The position numbers and the translations under genes are program-made. The notes below the pieces were generated by a model. The model was not told the DNA's origin and did no database searches. It was given only the letters and a program-made list of their open reading frames with translations. Shown piece by piece: positions 1 through 4,046 of a stretch of DNA of 5,714 nucleotides; the stretch's first letter is position 1; each line of letters opens with the position of its first letter. Source of the stretch: Methanobrevibacter sp. (GTDB lineage: Archaea > Methanobacteriota > Methanobacteria > Methanobacteriales > Methanobacteriaceae); NCBI GenBank assembly GCA_016291275.1, contig JAEEWY010000100.1, forward strand, positions 1 through 5,714. The letters run 5' to 3'.

Positions 1-1
1 G

Positions 2-55
2 GCGGAATTCTATCATGACATGAATAAGGACGAGACCTTGTGCGTTTTCAATTAA
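2..55 (+). CDS. possible C-terminal end of an upstream gene (partial)
   Basis: Frame 2 is open from the window edge for 17 codons and ends in TAA at 53-55, giving AEFYHDMNKDETLCVFN. The other two plus frames meet stops within the first 30 bases. The base composition (about 40% G+C) is like the coding parts of the window and unlike the spacer that follows, so I read it as the tail of a plus-strand gene entering from the left. The tail is too short to identify a family. A chance open stretch of this length is quite possible, so confidence is low. Confidence 0.35.
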   Translation, partial: AEFYHDMNKDETLCVFN

Positions 56-106
56 ATAAATTGGGAATGCAAATAAAGTTCATATTGGAAAACATTAATT
101 GTTTTC

Positions 107-121
107 GGGCAGGCGGGAGGG
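107..121 (+). other. G-rich tract, possible two-tetrad G-quadruplex
   Basis: Four G-runs occur within 15 bases: 107-109 (GGG), 112-113 (GG), 115-117 (GGG) and 119-121 (GGG), with loops of 1-2 bases. This is striking in a spacer that is otherwise very A/T-rich. It lies about 50 bp after the probable end of the upstream gene. It could form a two-layer G-quadruplex in RNA or single-stranded DNA; that is inference from the motif only. The same bases also look like a strong ribosome binding site (GGGAGG) in front of an ATG at 126, but that frame stops after six codons. Confidence 0.35.
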
Positions 122-195
122 ACATATGCCTTTTTATTTGCAATAGTTCTTTTTTGCACAAAGAAAATTTGTAAAATAAAATCAAAACATAGGAC

Positions 196-270
196 AAAAT
201 GTGATTAGTGACCCTATCGGGATTTTTAGAGTTTATTTTTTCAGGTAGGGTTATTTTTCACATTTTTTTT
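196..270 (+). terminator. nested inverted repeat followed by T8, probable terminator in the convergent spacer
   Basis: An outer 9-bp stem pairs AAAATGTGA (196-204) with TCACATTTT (258-266). A symmetrical 6/6-base internal loop leads to an inner 6-bp stem, ACCCTA (211-216) with TAGGGT (246-251). An alternative small hairpin, CCC-TATC-GGG at 212-221, is followed by ATTTTT. T8 at 263-270 overlaps the end of the outer stem. On the minus strand the far side of the dyad is also T-rich. The element sits between a gene probably ending at 55 on the plus strand and one ending at 386 on the minus strand, so a two-way transcript end is the simplest reading. Archaeal termination depends mainly on U-tracts, so the dyad could also serve another role. 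Confidence 0.45.
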
Positions 271-367
271 AATTTTTAATTTATAATTTTTATTTTTCTA
301 TTAGTTTTATCTGTTTTTTTTTTTAAAAAATAACTTAGATTAGATTCAAGTTTTTTATTTTCTAATT

Positions 368-374
368 AAAAAAA
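368..374 (-). terminator. T-tract terminator of the minus-strand gene
   Basis: A run of seven A on the plus strand (T7 in the minus-strand transcript) lies 12 bp past the stop codon at 386-388. More minus-strand T-runs follow, for example the complement of A6 at 325-330. Archaeal RNA polymerase commonly terminates at such U-tracts. There is no strong hairpin directly before it. Confidence 0.35.
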
Positions 375-385
375 TAGTTTAAGAA

Positions 386-943
386 TTATATTCTCTCGTA
401 TGAATCTCCGTCTACTTTAAAAGCTGGTTTTAGAATCTTAAATGTTTGAATGACATCTACAAAAGACTTTACCGCCATTTGATCCCTATTGTTTTTGGTA
501 TAGAGTTCAAGAGAATATAAATTGTTGTCTTTTAAAATGGAGTATTGTTCTACTTCCAATCCTTCCTTTGTCAAATAAATCATGTCCCAAATTCCATAGT
601 TATCAAAAGTTTCCATTCCTGACTGTTGAATTTCACATTCTTTTGCTTTTAAATCGGTTTCTACAAGTTCTTTCAATTCTTCAACAGTATTTACCAAACA
701 TGGTTGTATGGATATTTTTACAATGGAATTGTTGTTTTTGTTTAGCAATACACGGACAGTGAATTCATCTTCATCTTCGTTTTTAAGTTCCTGCCATAAG
801 AATGGATATTCAAAGCTAACGTATCCGTTGTTAAATCCTTTTTTCATTTGCCTTAATGTCTCTTCTGCACTAAGTGTTTTAGGTTCCCCATTTTCATCAT
901 TGCCTAATTCCAATACAAATCTATCCTTGTTTCCTTTAACCAT
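386..943 (-). CDS. conserved-type hypothetical protein, 185 aa, possible PsbP/Mog1-like fold
   Basis: I do not recognise this protein with certainty. It starts at ATG 943-941 with GTGAT four bases upstream, which fits an archaeal ribosome binding site. It has no signal peptide or membrane segment and is acidic, so it is probably cytoplasmic. The motif GYVSFEYPFLW (residues 40-50) followed by a polar loop, a strand-rich middle (61-82, 133-149) and a C-terminal helix ending SFVDVIQTFKI (160-170) resembles the layout of small PsbP/Mog1/DUF1795-type alpha-beta domains, where an aromatic 'F.YP..W' segment opens the domain and a helix with a '.F.I' ending closes it. That assignment is inference from pattern alone. 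The gene is divergent from the SHOCT gene across a shared promoter region, so the two could be co-regulated. It is followed by minus-strand T-tracts. Confidence 0.8.
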   Translation of the reverse strand: MVKGNKDRFVLELGNDENGEPKTLSAEETLRQMKKGFNNGYVSFEYPFLWQELKNEDEDEFTVRVLLNKNNNSIVKISIQPCLVNTVEELKELVETDLKAKECEIQQSGMETFDNYGIWDMIYLTKEGLEVEQYSILKDNNLYSLELYTKNNRDQMAVKSFVDVIQTFKILKPAFKVDGDSYERI

Positions 944-1214
944 TTAAATCACAATCATTATTTTTAACAAAATATTCTAGCTATTTTTAGCTATTCTTTG
1001 ATAAATATTTTCAAGTTTAATTAATTTTAAAAATTTTAAAATTTTAATTAATGTTTCTTCTAATATAATTTATCAATTTATCATTAATTAATTTAATTAT
1101 AAATCTTAACCTTCTTTAAGATAAATTTATATGTTTTTAAAATGTTATATTGTATTAATAAGACAATGTTTAATATAATGTTTTTTTTTTAAAATATTTT
1201 AGGTTTTTGATACT
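944..1214. promoter_or_regulatory. divergent promoter region, extremely A/T-rich
   Basis: This 271-bp region separates two divergent genes and has no convincing ORF. For the minus-strand gene, an ATATTTAT-like TATA box reads on the minus strand at about 1003-1010, giving a start near 980. For the SHOCT gene, candidate TATA boxes are TTTATAT at 1126-1132 and TTTAATATAA at 1169-1178; the second would give a short leader starting near 1200. The region includes a 37-bp stretch of only A and T (1016-1052), three copies of TTAATTAA (1017-1024, 1044-1051, 1084-1091) and T10 at 1181-1190. Promoter positions are inferred from spacing rules, not shown. Confidence 0.5.
978..995. repeat. two tandem TAGCTATT boxes with 10-bp period
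   Basis: TAGCTATT occurs at 978-985 and again at 988-995, so the copies repeat at about one helical turn and face the same side of the DNA. They lie between the likely TATA box and transcription start of the minus-strand gene, a position where archaeal repressors typically act. An operator role is inference. Confidence 0.45.
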
Positions 1215-1727
1215 ATGAGTAAATTAGGTTTTTTATTCAATCCAGACGGAAACATGCCTAAAGGTGAGATTAAATCAAGGGATGTGGAATTTGATTTCCT
1301 CGGTTTATTGACTGAAACCGCTGATGGGAATGATAATAAATCCAATGGAGCAATCAAGTTGGATGAGGATTCCATTTACATCGAATTGAGAAGCAGATTG
1401 AACGGTAAGGTCAAGGATGCATTTGAAATAGCTTATGATGATTTGAATGCAGATGACATTGATAGAGTAGCTGACAATAAGGTTCAATTGAATTTAGAGG
1501 ATAAGACTATTCAGCTTAAGACATTGGACCATGACATGCTAAACAATTTTGAAACCCGATTAAAGAACAAATTGAACACTGGTTCCTTCGTACCTGAAGA
1601 GGAAAAAATAAGGCATGTGATTGCAGATGTTCCTGCAGAGATAAGGAAATATCATGATTTATTGAAGGATGGAATAATCACTGCAGAGGAATTTGAAAAG
1701 AAGAAAAAGGAATTATTGAATAACTGA
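1215..1727 (+). CDS. SHOCT-domain protein with a possible PH-like N-terminal domain, 170 aa
   Basis: The C-terminus (about residues 143-168), with YHDLLKDGIITAEEFEKKK, is a clear SHOCT motif: a short helical hairpin in which 'L.dGiIt.eEFe.kK..LL' is the signature. SHOCT domains are usually found at the end of small proteins and are thought to mediate oligomerisation. Residues 47-120 alternate beta-like stretches (IKLDEDSIYIELR, FEIAYDDLNADDIDRV, VQLNLEDKTIQLKTL) and end in a helix (MLNNFETRLKNKL). That layout matches the bacterial-type PH domains often paired with SHOCT, but this is inference. There is no signal peptide or membrane segment. The ATG follows AGGTTTTTGAT, a weak ribosome binding site. 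The TPR gene follows 68 bp later on the same strand; co-transcription is possible, but a TATA-like box and T-tracts lie between them. The exact function is unknown. Confidence 0.88.
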   Translation: MSKLGFLFNPDGNMPKGEIKSRDVEFDFLGLLTETADGNDNKSNGAIKLDEDSIYIELRSRLNGKVKDAFEIAYDDLNADDIDRVADNKVQLNLEDKTIQLKTLDHDMLNNFETRLKNKLNTGSFVPEEEKIRHVIADVPAEIRKYHDLLKDGIITAEEFEKKKKELLNN

Positions 1728-1753
1728 TTCTAAATTTTTAAACTAATCCTATA

Positions 1754-1778
1754 TTTTTACTTACTTTTTTACTTACTT
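1754..1778 (+). repeat. perfect 12-bp tandem repeat in the leader of the TPR gene
   Basis: TTTTTACTTACT is repeated exactly at 1754-1765 and 1766-1777, plus one more T. It sits between a TATA-like CTATATTTTT (about 1750-1758) and the start codon at 1796. The pyrimidine-rich tract could end transcription of the preceding gene, or be a binding site in the leader or promoter of the TPR gene. Both roles are inferred. Confidence 0.5.
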
Positions 1779-1795
1779 CAAACGCTTGTGATATA

Positions 1796-2641
1796 ATGGA
1801 AATAAAGTCTATACCTGAAATAATCAAGGAAATGGATTATTTGGTTAAAGAAGAAAAATATGATGAAGCCTATCAGTTTGCAAAGGAAAACATCAATTTG
1901 AATAAGGAATATGTTGAAGGAGAATACATATTCAAAAATCTTCTTGAAGAGCTATTGTTCCAAATCACCATCAAAAAGGAGATAAAAAGAAAATATCCTC
2001 TCATGTTGGACTATTCCACATTGTACTCCAATTATGGAAATGTATTGTTGCATTTCAACGAGTATGAAAATGCCCTAAAATCTTTTAAATTATCTTATAA
2101 TTACAATCCTATCAATGCAAAAGCTATTTTTGGATTATGTGAACTTCATAGGATTGAAGAAAACTGGGATGAGTTTTATAAGCTCACTATCCACTCCTTC
2201 AAATATGATTACTCTCTTGAGGATCTTTCCAAATCATTTGAAAACTTGTCCATTTATTATTTTAATGAGTATCATGCATCCAATGATCATGAAAATCTAA
2301 AATTATCTATCTATCTAAACAGATTGGCTCAATTTTATGATTGTGCTAATGATTCCAATGAAAATAAAACAGCTATTGAATTTGATGATGATTCTTTAAG
2401 GCAATATGATCAAAGCATTGAAGAGATAAAGGATTATCTCAAATCAAAAGGTTTGCCATATGGTCCTAGCATTGAAGTCATTACAATATGCAAGAATCTT
2501 GGATTCCAATTGGATGAGGATAAGAAAGTGGTTCCTGCATTGTTCTATTTCAATATTGCATATGATTTAACAGGAGATCCTGCAATTAAAGACGTGATTG
2601 ATGATTTGGATGCAAAAGTTGAGAGAAAACTTAATGAATAA
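1796..2641 (+). CDS. TPR-like repeat protein, 281 aa
   Basis: The protein is mostly helical, without signal peptide or membrane segment, so it is probably a cytoplasmic protein-protein interaction scaffold. The clearest TPR unit is at residues 74-107 (STLYSNYGNVLLHFNEYENALKSF...), with the expected small/aromatic pattern and a final P at 105. A second degenerate unit covers about 108-140 (AKAIFGLCELHRIEENWDEF). Weaker helical pairs lie at 6-35 (VKEEKYDEAYQFAKE) and 246-280, and residues 183-222 are acidic and low in pattern. The start is supported by GTGAT at 1788-1792, three bases before ATG. It follows the SHOCT gene by 68 bp on the same strand. No catalytic motif is visible. The ligand or partner is unknown; the SHOCT protein next door is an obvious candidate but only by position. 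Confidence 0.85.
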   Translation: MEIKSIPEIIKEMDYLVKEEKYDEAYQFAKENINLNKEYVEGEYIFKNLLEELLFQITIKKEIKRKYPLMLDYSTLYSNYGNVLLHFNEYENALKSFKLSYNYNPINAKAIFGLCELHRIEENWDEFYKLTIHSFKYDYSLEDLSKSFENLSIYYFNEYHASNDHENLKLSIYLNRLAQFYDCANDSNENKTAIEFDDDSLRQYDQSIEEIKDYLKSKGLPYGPSIEVITICKNLGFQLDEDKKVVPALFYFNIAYDLTGDPAIKDVIDDLDAKVERKLNE

Positions 2642-2714
2642 TGATTTGGATGAGAATTTGTTTTTCATATACTCATATATGTGATAAAAATTGTCTTTTT
2701 TTGAAATTTTTTAT

Positions 2715-2732
2715 TTTTCAAATATTTGAAAA
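2715..2732. repeat. perfect 18-bp palindrome
   Basis: TTTTCAAATATTTGAAAA is an exact palindrome centred between 2723 and 2724. A further TTTGAAA at 2700-2706 can pair with TTTCAAA at 2716-2722, so three alternating copies of the same heptamer lie within 32 bp. It begins 74 bp after the TPR stop. It could be a terminator hairpin or a dimer binding site. Confidence 0.5.
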
Positions 2733-2867
2733 TCTCAAATTTAAGTTCTAATATATAAACTTTGCTATGAATTCCCAAAAAATCTTTAAATATTATTAAG
2801 TTCAATATTAATTTGTGCTTATGATTTTGACTTTTGTGCTGTTTTTTAAAAAATTAAGGTCAAAAAT

Positions 2868-2883
2868 TCAAAACCTTTATATA
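2868..2883 (+). promoter_or_regulatory. BRE and TATA box for tRNA-Ser
   Basis: TTTATATA at 2876-2883 is preceded by an A-rich BRE-like segment (TTCAAAACC). This is the classic methanogen tRNA promoter form. Usual spacing would start transcription near 2903-2908, giving a 5' leader of about 50 bases before the tRNA. A second TATA-like box, TTTATATC (2902-2909), would start transcription closer, near 2930. Confidence 0.6.
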
Positions 2884-2917
2884 CTATTAATTACTTATAT
2901 TTTTATATCAGTGAATT

Positions 2918-2947
2918 ATATATTAGACAGCACTATGTCTGATATGT
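2918..2947 (+). other. 12-bp hairpin in the tRNA-Ser leader or promoter
   Basis: ATATATTAGACA (2918-2929) pairs with TGTCTGATATGT (2936-2947) around the 6-base loop GCACTA, with ten Watson-Crick and two G-U pairs. The G-U pairs work only in plus-strand RNA, which favours an RNA hairpin. It ends nine bases before the mature tRNA, so it would sit within the 5' leader removed by RNase P. Confidence 0.5.
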
Positions 2948-2956
2948 TACTAGATT

Positions 2957-3041
2957 GCCGAGATAGTCTAGCCTGGTAAGGCGCGGGACTGGAAATCCCG
3001 TGAGGGTTCACCTCGCCTGGGTTCAAATCCCAGTCTCGGCG
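2957..3041 (+). tRNA. tRNA-Ser (anticodon GGA)
   Basis: Acceptor stem GCCGAGA (2957-2963) pairs exactly with TCTCGGC (3034-3040), and the discriminator base is G at 3041, as expected for serine. The D stem is GTCT/AGGC with GG in the loop. The anticodon stem CGGGA/TCCCG (2984-2988, 2996-3000) encloses the loop CTGGAAA with anticodon GGA at 2991-2993, reading UCC and UCU. A long class II variable arm with stem GAGG/CCTC (3002-3005, 3011-3014) is diagnostic for tRNA-Ser together with the anticodon. The T arm is CTGGG-TTCAAAT-CCCAG (3017-3033). CCA is not encoded and must be added by the CCA-adding enzyme. No intron is present. A promoter lies upstream and a hairpin with T8 downstream. Confidence 0.97.
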
Positions 3042-3090
3042 TTTATTAGTGTATAGCAATTTAATATAATTCTATTTAATAGGATTATTA

Positions 3091-3126
3091 TTAATGATAA
3101 TATCACTTTTATCAAATTATCATTAA
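3091..3126. repeat. perfect 11-bp inverted repeat
   Basis: TTAATGATAAT (3091-3101) and ATTATCATTAA (3116-3126) are exact reverse complements around a 14-base loop. It begins 49 bases past the tRNA. It may be part of the tRNA transcript end, or a binding site. Confidence 0.5.
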
Positions 3127-3183
3127 GGTAAATCCGATTCAAATAAGCTTTACGAATTGGATTTATTTAGTTTGCTTTTTTTT
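3126..3183 (+). terminator. 12-15 bp hairpin followed by T8, probable tRNA-Ser terminator
   Basis: TAAATCCGATTC (3129-3140) pairs with GAATTGGATTTA (3154-3165), 11 Watson-Crick pairs plus one G-U. It can be extended by two G-U pairs and an A-T pair to 3126/3168. The loop is 13 bases. A T8 run at 3176-3183 follows. Hairpin plus U-tract resembles an intrinsic terminator for the tRNA-Ser transcript, although archaeal termination needs mainly the U-tract. The 3' strand of the 3091 repeat ends at the first base of this stem, so the two hairpins abut and may alternate. Confidence 0.5.
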
Positions 3184-3430
3184 AATTAGTTAAATTATAA
3201 TCTAGCTATGGCTTTAAAAGTTTATTAGTAATTTATTGAGTATTAAGTTACTCTATCTTTTAGTAAGCTGAGCGTAGTTATTATTTAATTAGAATTATTA
3301 AATGTGCTTGAAACTGATATGAACTCTTGGTTAGCATTGGTTAAATGGTTTATGTTAAGCTATTGACTATTGTTAGACTAAGTTTTACATTGTTGAAAAA
3401 ACTGTGCTTTAAAATAAAGCATTCGAATCC

Positions 3431-3447
3431 GCTAAATTTTTTAAATA
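3431..3447 (+). promoter_or_regulatory. probable promoter of the rps13 operon
   Basis: GCTAAA followed by TTTTTTAAATA (3437-3447) resembles BRE plus TATA box. Usual spacing puts the transcription start near 3467-3471, at a purine run (AAAG), leaving a leader of about 25-29 bases that includes the GGAGGT ribosome binding site. A compact GGG-TTCG-CTC hairpin (3457-3466) lies just before the inferred start. Other A/T-rich boxes exist upstream, so this is a best guess. Confidence 0.45.
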
Positions 3448-3482
3448 ACGTCTCGTGGGTTCGCTCCAAAGAAAAATAATAT

Positions 3483-3488
3483 GGAGGT
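3483..3488 (+). promoter_or_regulatory. Shine-Dalgarno site that fixes the rps13 start
   Basis: GGAGGT lies seven bases before the ATG at 3496. An earlier in-frame ATG at 3481 overlaps this site and has no ribosome binding site of its own, so it is not the start. Confidence 0.85.
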
Positions 3489-3495
3489 TACTTTA

Positions 3496-3945
3496 ATGGA
3501 AGACGACTTTAAGCACTTAGTGCGTATATCCAGAAAGGACGTAGATGGTAACAAAACTATCCAACATGCTTTAACTGATATTAAAGGTATTGGATTATCC
3601 TTATCTAGATCTATCTGTCTTACCTTAGGTTTAAATACTGATGACCAAATCGGTTACATCTCTGAAGAAGATGTTTCTAAAATTGAAGCACTCTTAGAAA
3701 ATCCTCAAGAATTCAATATTCCTGATTGGATGTTAAACAGACGTAACGATTACGCTACTGGTGACGACCTTCATTTGATTGAATCTGATCTTGACATGAC
3801 TTTAAGAGATGATTTAAACAGAATGAAAAAGACCAGAAGCTACAAAGGTAGAAGACACGAAGTTGGTTTACCAGTTAGAGGACAAAGAACTAAATCTACT
3901 TTCAGACACAGTTCTACTGTCGGTGTAAGTCGTAGAAGAAGATAG
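3496..3945 (+). CDS. rps13: 30S ribosomal protein S13
   Basis: This is archaeal S13 (uS13), 149 aa, found in the head of the small subunit, where it contacts the top of 16S rRNA, the P-site tRNA and the bridge to the large subunit. The N-terminus (DFKHLVRISRKDVDGNKTI) and helix-two-turn-helix segment (KGIGLSLSRSICLTLGL, residues 30-46) are typical. The basic tail carries the family signature RHEVGLPVRGQRTKST (120-135) and ends in RRRR for rRNA binding. The length fits the archaeal type, which is longer than the bacterial protein. I choose ATG 3496 rather than 3481 because GGAGGT at 3483-3488 is correctly spaced for 3496 and would be inside the longer reading. It is the first gene of the operon, with rps4 after a 101-bp gap. 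Confidence 0.97.
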   Translation: MEDDFKHLVRISRKDVDGNKTIQHALTDIKGIGLSLSRSICLTLGLNTDDQIGYISEEDVSKIEALLENPQEFNIPDWMLNRRNDYATGDDLHLIESDLDMTLRDDLNRMKKTRSYKGRRHEVGLPVRGQRTKSTFRHSSTVGVSRRRR

Positions 3946-4034
3946 AGTCATATCTTTTAACGGACTAGTAAGGTAAATCGAATAAATGTTATATAGATTT
4001 TATAGATTTATAATAATTGATTATATTATGATAA
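3946..4034. other. spacer between rps13 and rps4 with a 9-bp tandem repeat
   Basis: This gap is much longer than the others in the operon. It contains AAGGTAAATC (3970-3979), which is also found at 3125-3134, and an exact tandem repeat of TATAGATTT at 3992-4000 and 4001-4009. TAAATC (3974-3979) can pair with GATTTA (4005-4010). TTATATAG near 3989-3996 could be an internal TATA box giving a start around 4016-4020. Any regulatory role is inference. Confidence 0.35.
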
Positions 4035-4045
4035 GGAGATGTGAT
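4035..4045 (+). promoter_or_regulatory. Shine-Dalgarno site that fixes the rps4 start
   Basis: GGAG at 4035-4038 lies eight bases before ATG 4047. The GTG at 4041 is in frame two codons earlier, but it is part of a GTGAT sequence in the ribosome binding region and is not the likely start. Confidence 0.8.
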
Positions 4046-4046
4046 T

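Larger units (their letters stand above)
2642..2956. other. non-coding spacer between the TPR gene and tRNA-Ser
   Basis: I see no convincing gene here. The first part is rich in T-tracts (T8 around 2696-2701, T6 at 2707-2712) that suit termination of the TPR transcript. It then holds an 18-bp palindrome, TATA-like stretches (2750-2758, 2785-2792) without an obvious gene behind them, a dyad with TTTTGAC (2825-2831) and GTCAAAA (2859-2865), and the tRNA promoter. An open frame from ATG 2821 runs into the tRNA and is taken as chance. Confidence 0.5.
3042..3480. other. long structured non-coding spacer between tRNA-Ser and rps13
   Basis: About 440 bp carry no convincing ORF. Instead they hold a series of inverted repeats: 3091-3126, 3126-3168, 3227-3252 (9-bp stem, AGTAATTTA with TATTAAGTTACT region, one G-U), 3283-3303 (ATTTAAT/ATTAAAT) and 3404-3422 (GTGCTTTA/TAAAGCAT with an AAA loop). 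In an A/T-rich spacer some of these are expected by chance. The rps13 promoter lies at the right end. The region could contain the tRNA terminator, a long mRNA leader or a small RNA. Confidence 0.45.

Noticed and set aside
48..125. 25-aa minus-strand ORF beginning MSLPPARKQL
   Set aside because: It lacks a ribosome binding site, overlaps the probable tail of the plus-strand gene, and its Pro/Ala start only reflects the G-rich tract on the other strand.
568..947. Plus-strand ORFs opposite the 386-943 gene
   Set aside because: They are Ser/Leu/Phe-rich shadows without ribosome binding sites. The minus-strand frame is longer, has normal amino-acid use, and has a fitting GTGAT site.
2821..2979. 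Small plus-strand ORF of about 52 codons starting MILTFVLFF
   Set aside because: It runs through the tRNA promoter and into the D-loop of tRNA-Ser, has no ribosome binding site, and is explained by A/T-rich chance.
3319..3366. 15-aa ORF MNSWLALVKWFMLSY in the spacer before rps13
   Set aside because: It is very short with no good ribosome binding site. Hydrophobic short frames are common in T-rich DNA.
3420..3470. tRNA-like T-arm fragments (TTCGAATCC near 3422-3430, GGGTTCGCTCC near 3457-3467)
   Set aside because: The flanking bases do not pair as a T stem, and no acceptor or anticodon stem is present, so there is no support for a second or broken tRNA.
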